This document shows, one piece after another, positions 17,428 to 27,800 of a DNA stretch of 64,000 nt. How positions within the stretch are numbered: position 1 is the first letter of the stretch; every line of letters begins with the position of its first letter. The DNA lies in assembly GCA_016212475.1 (NCBI GenBank), contig JACRGC010000014.1, forward strand, positions 1-64,000, written 5' to 3'. Made by a program: the position numbers and the translations under genes. Source of the DNA: Microcaldota archaeon (GTDB lineage: Archaea > Micrarchaeota > Micrarchaeia > Norongarragalinales > SBBD01). The notes beneath the pieces were generated by a model. It searched no databases, was not told where the DNA came from, and saw nothing but the letters and a program-made list of their open reading frames with translations.

Positions 17428-18474
17428 CTAGGTCAAACGATACCTGAGCATTGCAGCTATCTTGAAGGCTGAAAATTCCAATCCGGCTTCGTCTTCTGAA
17501 TTGAAAATTATAATCTTTGCACCGGTATTTTCGGCCTTTTGCATCAAGTTGTTAAGCGCCCTATCTTTGCGCAACAGCAAATCCTCGATCAATAGGGTTT
17601 CAACTGCATTGGCATCAATTGCCTGCCTCACTTCATCAACCCCATAAACACTGAGATGGTCGTTTTTCCCAAGCGAGGCTTTTAGCCGCTCAAGCTGCTC
17701 GAATTCGGTTTGCATCTTTTGCTCGGAAATCAATCTTTCAAGCGCTCCTTTTTTCAAAAGCTCGTAAATTGCGGATTTTTCGGCATTGCTCACGTGGTCG
17801 TACATGAATGCTTTTTCAAGGGAAGGATTTTTTTCCTTTGCAAATTTTTGGAATTCGTCCTTTGAAAAGCCAGGAGAAGCAATCAATATCCTCTCGGGAG
17901 TTTCCCTTGAAATTGCCTCCAAAATTTCCGCAAAGAATTCATCCTTTGCCTTCTTGAATTTTGCCGGCTCGCGCTTGCTAGCTGCGTTTTCAAGCTCGAA
18001 GAGGAATTTTATGCCATCGTTGCGAAGGTTTGCTAGAAGCGCCTTATGATCATCCAAAACAACTATCAAAGCGCGAACTTTAGTTGCCTTCTTCTTGGAT
18101 TCTGAAATAAGCTTTTTGTGGTAGGGCAAAAACTCCTTCCTTACTGAAAATACGGATTTTAGCTCCAAATCAATTGTGTGGTGCGCGCCTTTTTGGGCAA
18201 ATTCAGGAGGGGAGCCGGATAGGATTTTGCCAGAAACTCGAAGCTTGTTTGCATTTTCGGCAATTTCGGTTTCCTCTACTTGCAGCTCCAAATGAACCAT
18301 CTTTTTTTCGCCAGAATCGGGCCGGAGCTTGTCATCTGATTTGAACCTGCGAAAGCTTACGGCTAGCAAAATATCCCCTTTTTCTATCAATTTTTGAAGG
18401 AACCATAGATCCTCAAGGCTTTCAACTTTTGCCTTAAGCTCGGATAGTTCCGAATCAAACCGTATTACGTGCAT
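17428..18474 (-). CDS. pelA: Pelota (Dom34), ribosome rescue factor
   Basis: The 348-residue protein is the eRF1-like partner of aEF1A/ABCE1 in rescuing stalled ribosomes. Its N-terminal domain is Sm-like (MHVIRFDSELSELKAK through WFLQKLIEKGDILLAVSFRR), the central domain contains ALIVVLDDHKALLANL and the ILIASPGFSKDEFQ segment, and the C-terminal domain contains VYGVDEVRQAI and ETLLIEDLLLR. It lacks the GGQ loop, as expected for Pelota. Length is normal. ABCE1, which splits the rescued ribosome, is at 34-35.7 kb. Confidence 0.95.
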   Translation of the reverse strand: MHVIRFDSELSELKAKVESLEDLWFLQKLIEKGDILLAVSFRRFKSDDKLRPDSGEKKMVHLELQVEETEIAENANKLRVSGKILSGSPPEFAQKGAHHTIDLELKSVFSVRKEFLPYHKKLISESKKKATKVRALIVVLDDHKALLANLRNDGIKFLFELENAASKREPAKFKKAKDEFFAEILEAISRETPERILIASPGFSKDEFQKFAKEKNPSLEKAFMYDHVSNAEKSAIYELLKKGALERLISEQKMQTEFEQLERLKASLGKNDHLSVYGVDEVRQAIDANAVETLLIEDLLLRKDRALNNLMQKAENTGAKIIIFNSEDEAGLEFSAFKIAAMLRYRLT

Positions 18475-18631
18475 ATGAATTGGAAGGGATTTTGAGATTT
18501 ATAATCCAGGCGGAAACGGGATTGAAATAATTGGAACGGTAAGGAAGCACAAGAGTTAATGGCCTCGTTTTTTTGGCACTAGTAAAACTTTATAAACAAG
18601 GATTGGATATTTCTTTCAACTGGTGATTTTG

Positions 18632-19051
18632 ATGAGAAGGATTATGTGGTTTAAAATCGGGGATACGACAATCCATTTGCTCAAGCTTTTGGGGGTTTTC
18701 ATTTTGATGGCTTCGCTTCTTAAGGTTGGCGAATCCTCCTATGGGATATTTTTGACTGCAAGCAAGGCGGAATCCGCGCAGTACAATCCCGACCAGATCC
18801 GATCTATTTTTGGATGGTCAATTGGCGGAAGCTCTCCGGATACCAAGGTATTTGAATTCCAGGATTATGTTGGGGTAATGATGGGGCCACTTGCAAATTT
18901 CTTCTTCTGGCTTGGGGTTTCAACGCTTGGCCTTATGCTTTACCAATCAGGGAAGATAATTTTCCCGGTTGAGGAAGTCGAGCAAAAAATTTCCGAACAC
19001 CATAGGAATCTTATCCGTTCAGCAGTTGAATCGCACAAGAAAAAGAGGTAA
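18632..19051 (+). CDS. hypothetical two-segment membrane protein
   Basis: A 139-residue protein with hydrophobic segments at about 13-30 and 82-100, joined by a Ser/Asn-rich loop, and ending in a basic helical tail (HRNLIRSAVESHKKKR). The ATG at 18632 has GGTGAT at 18622-18627. A TATA box (CTTTATAAAC) lies near 18590. Family unknown. Confidence 0.65.
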   Translation: MRRIMWFKIGDTTIHLLKLLGVFILMASLLKVGESSYGIFLTASKAESAQYNPDQIRSIFGWSIGGSSPDTKVFEFQDYVGVMMGPLANFFFWLGVSTLGLMLYQSGKIIFPVEEVEQKISEHHRNLIRSAVESHKKKR

Positions 19052-19151
19052 AATAAGCGCATTTGTTTTTTTTTCCATACACCTAGCTGCAGCCCTATTG
19101 GCATTAGGGTAGCCTTGGCATTTTTTAATCTGATTTCACCTATTAGAAGAT

Positions 19152-20099
19152 ATGAAAAATCAAATGCCAGAGCAATCGCCATGGAAAGCAGCGCTCAAGT
19201 TTGTCGGAGTATTGTTCTTGCTATTATTCGTAATAGGCTTATTTGTTCCTGCAACGGAGAATGATTGCATTGGAAGGATAAAAATTGCTGGTGAAATCGC
19301 ATACGATGGATCCTCCGGCATTTTTGGGGATCCAAGCGCCAATACTCCGGGCGAAATAGCGGATTTGCTAAAAGAGGCTAAGGAAAAGGAGAATATCAAG
19401 GCGGTTTTGTTCGAGGTTAATTCGCCGGGAGGATCTGCCGCTGCCAGCAAGGAGATTTTTGATAGCATTGCTGATTTTGAAAAGCCCAATTTAGCGTACA
19501 TGACAGAAGTTGCGGCGTCGGGCGGGTATTATGTGAGCGCGGCGTCGGATTACATCATTGCAAACCCCAATGCAATTACAGGAAGCATTGGCGCTAGGGC
19601 AACTTTCCTTAATTATGAGGGGCTTTTTGAAAAAATTGGTTTAAGGGAGGAAACCATCAAAAGCGGGGCGCTTAAGGATATTGGATCGAGCACCAGAAAT
19701 TTAACTGAAGAGGAGCGCAAGCTTTTGCAAACGCTAATTGATGAAACACTCCAAAACTTCAGGCGCGATGTGGAAATTGGAAGGAAGGGAAAACTGAATA
19801 ATAATCTTTACCAGGAAGCGCTTGATGCTAGAATTTTGACGGCTTCGCAGGCAAGGCGCGCTGGTTTGATTGATGAAATTGGAAATTACAAGCGCGTTGA
19901 AGAAAAGGCAAATGAAATGGTCAAATCAACTTTGAAAAAGGAGGATGCTGCCAAATTCAAGCCGCTTGAATTTTGCGACCTTAATTCGAAGGGAGGGTTT
20001 GATTTGTTTTCGGATCTTTCATCTAATTTTGGAGTTGGGTTTGCAAGGGGGTTTGTTTCGGGGGTTAAGCAGCAAAACAGTGGAGTTGAATTCAAATGA
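19152..20099 (+). CDS. sppA: signal peptide peptidase SppA (S49 family)
   Basis: The 315-residue protein has one N-terminal membrane anchor (about 14-33) and an S49 peptidase domain. The catalytic Ser is in ASGGYYVS (about residue 122), the following segment ITGSIGARA is conserved, and the catalytic Lys is in GALKDIGS (about residue 175). It digests cleaved signal peptides in or at the membrane. It precedes the cyclo-ligase gene by 43 bases on the same strand. Confidence 0.92.
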   Translation: MKNQMPEQSPWKAALKFVGVLFLLLFVIGLFVPATENDCIGRIKIAGEIAYDGSSGIFGDPSANTPGEIADLLKEAKEKENIKAVLFEVNSPGGSAAASKEIFDSIADFEKPNLAYMTEVAASGGYYVSAASDYIIANPNAITGSIGARATFLNYEGLFEKIGLREETIKSGALKDIGSSTRNLTEEERKLLQTLIDETLQNFRRDVEIGRKGKLNNNLYQEALDARILTASQARRAGLIDEIGNYKRVEEKANEMVKSTLKKEDAAKFKPLEFCDLNSKGGFDLFSDLSSNFGVGFARGFVSGVKQQNSGVEFK

Positions 20100-20142
20100 T
20101 CCCGCTACAACAACCCAATTGATTTCAAAAAGGTTTTTCCAA

Positions 20143-20688
20143 ATGAAACAGAAATTGCGAAAAGAGGCTTTGGAAATCCGGAAAAAACTTTCAGCTTATG
20201 AAAAAAAGGAGTTGGAGGGAAAAATCATCGGAATGCTCATTTCATCAAGGGACTTCAAATCCGCAAAAACAATCATGCTTTATTTTCCGGTGCATAATGA
20301 GGTTGATTGCGCAATTGCAATTGAGGATGCGATGAAGACGGGAAAAATTGTTTGCTGCCCCTGCATTGAAGGAAATGAGATAGTTGCCCGCGAAATTGGC
20401 GGTAAGCTGCAAAAAAGCAAATTCGGAGTGCTAGAGCCATTTGATGGCAAAATAATTGCACCGGATGAAATAGATTTGGTGATTGTTCCAGGTGTTGCAT
20501 TCGATAGGAGAGGCGGAAGGATCGGCTATGGCCAAGGTTTTTATGATAGGTTCCTCAAAAAAACATCTGCAAAGAAAATTGCGCTTGCATACGGGTTTCA
20601 AGTGGGAAGGGCATTTGCAAATGAATCGCACGATGTGCCTGTAGACAAGATAGTTACGGAAAAAGAAATTATTTATTGCAAAACATGA
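20143..20688 (+). CDS. 5-formyltetrahydrofolate cyclo-ligase family protein
   Basis: The 181-residue protein converts 5-formyl-THF to methenyl-THF with ATP. Visible features are the N-terminal KQKLRKEALEIRKKLS, MLYFPVHNEVD, the central DLVIVPGVAFDRRGGRIGYGQGFYDRF loop (about 113-139) that binds ATP and folate, and the closing VPVDKIVTE. The ATG at 20143 is favoured because the longer frame overlaps the end of sppA in another frame. Confidence 0.9.
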   Translation: MKQKLRKEALEIRKKLSAYEKKELEGKIIGMLISSRDFKSAKTIMLYFPVHNEVDCAIAIEDAMKTGKIVCCPCIEGNEIVAREIGGKLQKSKFGVLEPFDGKIIAPDEIDLVIVPGVAFDRRGGRIGYGQGFYDRFLKKTSAKKIALAYGFQVGRAFANESHDVPVDKIVTEKEIIYCKT

Positions 20689-20704
20689 ACAAAAACGTGG
20701 GCGC

Positions 20705-21088
20705 ATGATAACAACCATAACAAAACCGAATAAGTATGGCACGGGAATCGTGATTTACGCATACGAAGGCGAGGGGCTGGTTGGAAAATACAGCTTGGCA
20801 ACCAAGGGAAAAACAAAATCCGATGAGGATGTTGTTGGGAGCCGCATCGATTCTTTTGCGCCGAATTTAGGAGTTCCAAAGACACTTATTTCTGAAGCCC
20901 AAAAACAGCTTGGAATCATGGCAATTGAAAAAAAAAGGAGCATAATCCACGAGGTAGGAATGATTGACCCGTTGGTGGCAAGGAAGCTGGAAAAGCATTT
21001 TTATTCGCACGGATACGCCCGCGTCGAAAATATTGGGAAAAGCGCAATGTTTAGGAAAAAATTCGAATACAAGGAATCTGAAAAATAG
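20705..21088 (+). CDS. hypothetical protein, tandem paralogue 1 (possible GNAT-like fold)
   Basis: The 127-residue protein resembles the next gene over its C-terminal two thirds, notably the GVPKTLISEAQKQL helix, IIHEVG strand, KLEKHF helix and HGY strand. The order strand-helix-strand-helix-strand is reminiscent of the acetyl-CoA half of GNAT acetyltransferases, but the R/QxxGxG/A loop is missing, so catalysis is doubtful. It follows the cyclo-ligase by 16 bases. Confidence 0.7.
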   Translation: MITTITKPNKYGTGIVIYAYEGEGLVGKYSLATKGKTKSDEDVVGSRIDSFAPNLGVPKTLISEAQKQLGIMAIEKKRSIIHEVGMIDPLVARKLEKHFYSHGYARVENIGKSAMFRKKFEYKESEK

Positions 21089-21129
21089 CATCAAAAAGTT
21101 GTAAAGCAAAAAAAATCAAGGAAACGCGC

Positions 21130-21510
21130 ATGGTAACAATTGAATCGACCCCAAACGAAACCAGAAAGGAAGTGGTGCTTAGGGCATTTGATGCGAATAA
21201 AAAACAGGTCGGGACATACCGCCTGCACATCCATAATTATCTGGAATCAGGAGAGGCAGTGGTTTGGGGCTTTATGCACTCTAAAAAAGAAGGGGCGAAA
21301 ATTCCAAAAGCATTGATCAAGGAAGCCCAAAACCAGCTTGTAATTATGGCAAAAAAATCAAATCTGCAATTAATCCACCAAGTCGGCTTTAGGCTGCCCG
21401 TATTTTCGGATAAATTAAAAAAGCATTTTACCGAACACGGGTATTTGGAAGGGAAGGACAAAGACGGGGATTTTATAATGGAAAAAAGGTTCGAATGCAA
21501 GCCCGAATAA
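21130..21510 (+). CDS. hypothetical protein, tandem paralogue 2 (possible GNAT-like fold)
   Basis: The 126-residue protein is a clear sister of the preceding gene: IPKALIKEAQNQL, LIHQVG, KLKKHF and EHGY align with the same elements, while the N-terminal strands diverge. Its stop overlaps the ATG of the PEP carboxylase gene by one base (TAATG), suggesting translational coupling. No acyl-CoA binding loop is apparent. Function unknown. Confidence 0.7.
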   Translation: MVTIESTPNETRKEVVLRAFDANKKQVGTYRLHIHNYLESGEAVVWGFMHSKKEGAKIPKALIKEAQNQLVIMAKKSNLQLIHQVGFRLPVFSDKLKKHFTEHGYLEGKDKDGDFIMEKRFECKPE

Positions 21511-23018
21511 TGGTTGAGAATATGCGAAAAATACCTAAAACAATGGCAACGCAGCATCCGGATAATGCGAATGCGCACCTGTTTTCCGGCAAGGCGTTTG
21601 TGACAACGCAAGAAGAAGTTGAAGAGTGCTATAATTCATTTTCCAAGCTTGATTGCCATGAGTTCATGTGGGATTGGGAAGGAAAGCACGTGGATGAGAG
21701 CGTTGTTGATAAACTCGTCGAATCGCATTCGGAATATTTTTCAAAAAACCAGCTTGGAAGGGATATTTTCCTCACATTTAGGATTCCAAACATCTGGATG
21801 GAAAAAGGATATCGGGTTGCTCGGGCATTTGCAAACTTGATTGCCGCAAATGATTTGATGGAAGGGCTTGGGTGGAATACTCCGCCTCTTTTTGAGCTGA
21901 TCCTTCCTATGACTACTTCGGCTCAAAAACTATTTTTCCTTCGAAGCAAATACTCTGAAATCGTAAAGGCATTTGAATTTGTAAAGGAAGCTGGGCCGGC
22001 CGATGTAAGCCTCATACCTTTGGTTGAAGAAACCGGGCTTATGATGGAGGCCAACACTTTGCTTGAAGAATATGTAAGGCTTTGCAACCAAAGCGCATAC
22101 AAGAAATATGATACGCCATATTTGAGGCCTTTTTTGGCAAGGAGCGACCCCGCGCTTAATTCCGGCTTGATTCCTGCGGTAATTTCCGTAAAAGCGGCTC
22201 TTTCCAGATTTGCCCAGTTCTCGGAAACCTCTGGAATTCCAACATACCCAATAATTGGAGTAGGCAGTTTGCCATTTAGGGGAGGCTTATCACCAAATAC
22301 AATAAATGAATTTGAAGAAGAATATGCCGGAGTTAGGACGGTTACCGTGCAATCGGCTTTTCGGGCGGATTTTGGGGAAACGGAAGCAGAAAGCGCAATT
22401 GACAAATTAAATGATGGGCTTAATTTGAAAGCAAGGCAGTTTTCGGATGAGGAATATTTGAAAATCAAGGAGTTGGAAGGGATTTTTTCAAGGCATTATT
22501 TGAAAACTATTGAACAGCTTTCTGAAATTGGGGGTTTTGCAAAGTTTGTTCCGGCAAGAAGGGAAAGAAAACTTCACATAGGGCTTTTGGGATACGGAAG
22601 GCCGGTTGGAAAAGTGCATTTGCCAAGGGCAATTGCATTCACATGCGCGCTTTATTCGGTTGGCGTGCCGCCGGAATTCGTTGGAACTGGGAGGGGGCTT
22701 AAAGAGGCGCAAGAAAAAGGATTGCTTGATTTTCTTTTGGAAAATTATAGGGGAATGCCAAGGGAACTTGGGTTTGCAGGGGAATTCTTGAATTTGGAGA
22801 ACTTGGGAAAATTAGCTGCAGCTAATCCGGCTTGGGCGGAAATTTCAAAGGATGCAAAGATTTGCGAAGAAATACTTGGGTTGGAATTTGAGGCAACCAA
22901 CGAAGATTCGCAAACGCATGGAAAAATTACCTCCGAAATACTCAAAAAAATCGGAAAAGGGGAAAATGTTTCGGAAGAATACCAAAAAGCTGCGGAACTT
23001 AGGAAAAGCTTGGGATAG
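21510..23018 (+). CDS. ppcA: phosphoenolpyruvate carboxylase, archaeal type
   Basis: The 502-residue protein is the short archaeal PEP carboxylase, forming oxaloacetate from PEP and bicarbonate. It begins with the family hallmark KTMATQHPDNA, contains the FMWDWEGKHVDE and RIPNIW segments, and later VGSLPFRGGL and GYGRPVGKVHLPRAIAF, which line the PEP site. The start is either 21510, overlapping the preceding stop, or the ATG at 21522, which has GGTTGA four bases upstream. It would supply oxaloacetate for biosynthesis. Confidence 0.94.
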   Translation: MVENMRKIPKTMATQHPDNANAHLFSGKAFVTTQEEVEECYNSFSKLDCHEFMWDWEGKHVDESVVDKLVESHSEYFSKNQLGRDIFLTFRIPNIWMEKGYRVARAFANLIAANDLMEGLGWNTPPLFELILPMTTSAQKLFFLRSKYSEIVKAFEFVKEAGPADVSLIPLVEETGLMMEANTLLEEYVRLCNQSAYKKYDTPYLRPFLARSDPALNSGLIPAVISVKAALSRFAQFSETSGIPTYPIIGVGSLPFRGGLSPNTINEFEEEYAGVRTVTVQSAFRADFGETEAESAIDKLNDGLNLKARQFSDEEYLKIKELEGIFSRHYLKTIEQLSEIGGFAKFVPARRERKLHIGLLGYGRPVGKVHLPRAIAFTCALYSVGVPPEFVGTGRGLKEAQEKGLLDFLLENYRGMPRELGFAGEFLNLENLGKLAAANPAWAEISKDAKICEEILGLEFEATNEDSQTHGKITSEILKKIGKGENVSEEYQKAAELRKSLG

Positions 23019-23084
23019 GGAAAATTAAGACTATTTGGAATGGAAATTAACGCAAAATTTATCTTAGGAATTCGTGCAATTCGA

Positions 23085-24683
23085 CTACAAAGTAGCTTTC
23101 ATGAACGCAAGGTATAGCGGCTCTGGCTTTTCTAGCCTTGAATCAAATTCCGGATGGTACTGGCAGCCCATCAGGAAGGGGTGGTTTGGGAATTCGATTA
23201 TTTTCATGATTTCGCGGCCTGGGTCTTTTCCGGAAAACACGATTCCTGCTTTTTCAAGTTGTGAGACATATTCCGGATTGACCTCGTACCTGTGCCTAAA
23301 GCGCTTGAAAACTTGGTCGTTTTTCATTTCATTCTTGTAAAGATCGTGCGCTTTTGTTCCTTTTTTAAGAGCTACATCATACGCGCCAAGCCGCATTGTA
23401 CCCCCTTTATCTTCGATTGTTTTCTGCTCTGGAAGCATGTCGATTACAGGATATTTTGTTTGGGGGTTTATCTCCGTTGAATTTGCATCCTTTAGATTGC
23501 AAAGGTTCCTTGCAATTTCAATCACTGAAAGCTGAAGGCCATAGCAAATTCCAAGCAGGGGTATTTTGTTTTCACGCGCATGCTTGATTACTGAAATTTT
23601 GCCTTCGGTGCCCCTTGCGCCGTACCCGCCCGGAATCAGAAAGCCGTCGTAAGCATTCAAATCAACAAGATTCTTTTCGACATCTTCCGAATTGATCAAA
23701 TCAAATTTTGCCTTTATTCCGGCATGGATTGCGGCGTGGCGAAGCGCTTCAAAAACGGACATGTAAGTGTCTTTTGTTGTTTGGGCATATTTGCCAACAA
23801 CTGCAATTCTTCTCTCCTCTTTTGAGTTTTCCCATTTTTCCAAAAGCGGATCCCATGGATCCTTGCCTGCCTTTTTGGTTTTTAGCTCTAGCTTTTTGGA
23901 AATGTTTTCAAGTAGCCCTTGCTCTTGCAAAAGCCTTGGAAGATGGTAAACGTTATCCAAGTTGTGCGAACAAAATACAGAATCGGCAAGAACATTGCAC
24001 ATGAGGGCGATTTTCTTTTTTGTGCCATCGTTTATCATGCTATCCGATCTTGCAACCAATAAATCAGGGGTGATTCCCTTGCTTAGCAGCGCTTTTACGG
24101 AGTGCTGCATGGGCTTTGTTTTTTGCTCATTTGTTGTGATCCTTGGAACCAACGCCAAATGAATGAATAAAACCGAAGGAGAAGAGCCGTTTTCAAATCG
24201 CATCTGCCTTGCAGCTTCCAAAACCACATCACTTTCTATATCGCCAACTGTTCCGCCAATTTCAATTACCAAAACATCGCAGCCGGTAACTTTTGCAGCA
24301 TTCCTGATGCGAGATTTTACCTCGTTGGTTGCATGCGGGATTAGCTGGACGGTTGTTCCAAGGAACTCGCCCCTGCGCTCCTTTTCAACAACTGATTTGT
24401 AGACGCTGCCCATCATCAGGTTTTGCTCTTTGGTTGCAAAAATATCCAAAAACCGCTCATAATTCCCAAGGTCAAGGTCGCATTCAAATCCATCCCTTGT
24501 GACAAACACTTCGCCGTGCTCGTAGGGGTTTAGGGTCCCTGCATCGCAATTCAAATAGGGATCAATTTTCATTGCGGATACGGAAATGCCTGCATTTTTT
24601 AGGATCTTTGAAATGCTTGCAACAAGGGTGCCTTTTCCAAGTGAAGAAAGTACCCCTCCAGTTACAAAGATGAACTTGGTCAT
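23085..24683 (-). CDS. pyrG: CTP synthase
   Basis: The 532-residue enzyme aminates UTP to CTP using glutamine. The N-terminal synthetase domain starts MTKFIFVTGGVLSSLGKGT and contains DPYLNCDAGTLNPYEHGEV. The C-terminal class I glutamine amidotransferase has the nucleophilic Cys in GICYGLQL, a GGYGARG oxyanion loop, and the His/Glu of YHPEF near the end. Length is normal. A longer frame adds five residues upstream. It faces the giant surface gene divergently. Confidence 0.97.
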   Translation of the reverse strand: MTKFIFVTGGVLSSLGKGTLVASISKILKNAGISVSAMKIDPYLNCDAGTLNPYEHGEVFVTRDGFECDLDLGNYERFLDIFATKEQNLMMGSVYKSVVEKERRGEFLGTTVQLIPHATNEVKSRIRNAAKVTGCDVLVIEIGGTVGDIESDVVLEAARQMRFENGSSPSVLFIHLALVPRITTNEQKTKPMQHSVKALLSKGITPDLLVARSDSMINDGTKKKIALMCNVLADSVFCSHNLDNVYHLPRLLQEQGLLENISKKLELKTKKAGKDPWDPLLEKWENSKEERRIAVVGKYAQTTKDTYMSVFEALRHAAIHAGIKAKFDLINSEDVEKNLVDLNAYDGFLIPGGYGARGTEGKISVIKHARENKIPLLGICYGLQLSVIEIARNLCNLKDANSTEINPQTKYPVIDMLPEQKTIEDKGGTMRLGAYDVALKKGTKAHDLYKNEMKNDQVFKRFRHRYEVNPEYVSQLEKAGIVFSGKDPGREIMKIIEFPNHPFLMGCQYHPEFDSRLEKPEPLYLAFMKATL

Positions 24684-24763
24684 CGCAACACCCAACAAAA
24701 AATGAAAGAAAAGTTATGCATCACTCCCTATATATAGTTAACCGTGAATAAGCGCAAAAAAAT

Positions 24764-24823
24764 TACTTCGGATCTAGGAGGATAATACGAGGGAAATGTT
24801 CTTTAAGATCCCCGAAGTATGTT
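24764..24823 (+). promoter_or_regulatory. leader stem-loop upstream of the giant surface protein gene
   Basis: ACTTCGG pairs with CCGAAGT, then after a two-base bulge ATCT pairs with AGAT. Weaker pairing would enclose a GGAGG sequence in the stem. A 14-codon open frame (24796-24840) starts inside the loop behind GAGGGAA. The element ends 46 bases before the GTG of the 2048-residue gene. It could be a 5' UTR control element, or simply a structured leader. Function is not shown by sequence alone. Confidence 0.35.
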
Positions 24824-24868
24824 TTTCGTGCTTCTTGTAAAATGGGGCGCGGGGAGAATAGCTAAAAA

Positions 24869-27800
24869 GTGGCCGTGAGATTTGCTCAAATGGCAGCGTT
24901 ATGTTTAGCTTTAGCATTGCTTGTCTTGCCATCCGTTTCCGCAGTTGATAATTGGTACAACTCGAGCTGGCACTTTAGGCAAAAAGTCGAATTGAATGCG
25001 TCCGGATATGTCAGGCAAAACTACCCCGTCGAACTTTCAATGAATTTTACGGAGCTTTTAAGGCAGGGGGGGTCCGCAAATCGTTCATTCGATGCAAACT
25101 CCATCAGGGTTTTTGAATACAGCCCCGCCGGAAGCTTGCTATACGAGGTCACTTCGCAATTCGACCAGTACAACACATACGATGCAAACACAAACGCGGT
25201 TGGGGAAATTGTGTTCATTGCAAACGGGACAACAAGGCCTTATGAAAAACGCAGGTATTTTATTTATTTTGATACGATTTTCAATGGCATTAAGCCTGCA
25301 ACAAGCTATTCGACAGCTGCATTGAATTACTCATCTGCAAACGGCGAATTCAACGTAAACAATTCCTTGTTCCAATGGTACATTGATTTGTCAAGAGAAG
25401 AGAACACCTCGGGAATTTATCGGGTGGCTGGGACCTCGAATGAAATATTCACAGCTGCAAGCAATGAAAAAACCTATGAATACAGCGAGTATACGAACGA
25501 AACTAGCAATTTCACCTTCAACTTCAGCGGGGTTAGCTTTGTTTCCGGGCCCGTTAGGTTAACTGCCATAATGTCTGGGAATGAATCGCTTTGGAATAAT
25601 CCATCCGCAATTACAAGCCAGGCAATCCTGACTAAAAAATACAAATTCTATGCGGACGGCGCTTGGATCAAGATAGATAGCAATTACACATCCATTTCCT
25701 CCGGAACAATTTCCCGGGGATCGACGCCTTCCGGGGCAGTTGCATTTGAAGCGGAAAGGGCGTTTGGATCAACATACATTCCGCAAAATAACCTAACAGA
25801 ACCTTACTCTTGGGCGCACGCATCCGATCAATTCAACTCCTTTGGAGTTGGTTTCATAAATATTTTGCAGAGCGGCACTTCGAATTTCCTTGCAGCAGGC
25901 GCAATTTCAAATGGAAGGATCGGAATAAACCTGTCCACAACGCAGCTTTCAAGCGGCGCTTCGATTTTGGATAGCGCGCTTATGAAATTCAACGATACTA
26001 CGGGGGATTTGAACACCCTAAAAAACCTAAGCCTTGGCTTTTATGATGGATTCACGCCGGTTGTTTCCACTGCCGAAGCTTGGAAAGTGAATGCGACAAT
26101 CAGCACGACTTTTTCAATTTACAACAGGAATGAAACAGTGATTGTTAGGCTTAACATCACAAGCGATGCCTATAATTTCACAAATTCTGCAAACCTAACC
26201 GTTGATAATGGAACAGCCGGAGCGGCCGATGATTTCAACCTCACGCTGTTTGATGATGGGGCGCACAACGATTTGAACGCCGGGGATGGGGTTTTTGGGA
26301 ATAATTTCACATTGACGCAAAACGATTCGGTTTCGAGCTGGAATTTGAGCGGAAGGGTTTATGGACAAGGCGGCATATACCTCTCATCGAACTTTTCGCT
26401 AATCAATGTAACAAGCGAATATAACATGACAATTTCAGTCATGAATCCCTTTGGGATTGCCGGAAGGCAAATCAACATCACGGGAAATATTTGGAATTTT
26501 AGGCAGGATGCATCGATTGTTGGCTTTAGCCTATCTTGCGGGTATGCACTCGACTTTGCGCAGGATTTTGGCAACGGAACATACAGGGCGGGGTTTACTT
26601 CCCCAAGCTCGCATGGAAATTTCAGCGCGCAGTGCAATGCAACCAAAGCCGGGAATGCTGGGATCAATTCGACCAATTTCACTTCAGAATCCGCATTCAC
26701 AAATGCGACAATTGCAAACGGGCCTTTGGTTCAGACAATAAGCAACATCACATTGGTTCAAAACCAGAATTTTTCAATCCAAGTAAACATTTCAAATTAT
26801 GGGAATGGAACGGCGTACCTATCAAATATTACCCTTCAGCTTCCTGGAAACTGGACTGCAGGCAATTTGTCCTATAATTGCGCAAATGTCACTGCGTCCG
26901 GAATATGCAGTGCAAATTTCAACATAACAGTTGCAAACCGGACAGTGCCTGGCAATTACACGGTTAATGCCGCATACAATTGGCAAAACCCGGATGGCTC
27001 CGCCGGAATAAATTCAACTAATTCGACGGTAATTGTGGCTTCAAACCCAATTTTGGAAGTAACTGAAAATAGCATTTACAATATTGTTTCACAAGGGCTC
27101 CAAAAGCGCATTGGCAATTTCACGATCCAATCCATTGGGAATGATGCAATTGCAAACCTCACGTTCAACGTAACTGGCCTTGGAGGAATTGCATTTACAT
27201 TCGCCCCATCAACAATTGCAAGCCTATCGGCTGGCTTTGCGTATTCCGTGCAGGCAAATGTTACGGTCAGTTCCAATCATTCTTCGGGGGATTACCAGGG
27301 AATCATAAACATTTATTCTGCAAACGGTGGGGGCGATTCCTTGGCGGTCAATTTGACAGTATCCGGGGCCAATGTTTCGATCAACACAACGCCTTTGAAT
27401 CACACAGCTTCAAACATCACGATTTTCCAAAACGAAAATTTCACAATCGGCACATTCATAAGAAACGATAGGAACGCAACTGCTTTCTTGGCAAATATCA
27501 CAATAATTGCGCCGGCTGGAATTTCCATAAATTCCTCTGGAAATATATGCGGCAACATGAGCGTTGGGTCTAATTGCTCTGCTGGCGCTTTGGTTACGGT
27601 TCTGAATGGGACAATTCCTGGAAACTATTTGGTCAATGTTTCGGCATTTTGGATTGATATTGAGGATGGGATTAAGGCGAATTTGACGGTTGTGAACATA
27701 ACGGTTTTGTCAAATCCCCAATTAAATATCCTTGAAAGCAATGTGACGGGGAATGCAACTCATGGGAATACTTCGGTTGTTGGAATTTTCACATTAAGAT

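Noticed and set aside
24764-24823. 7-bp closing stem suggesting a tRNA acceptor
   Set aside because: Only 60 bases long, without T-arm or anticodon arm, so it was kept only as a leader stem-loop.
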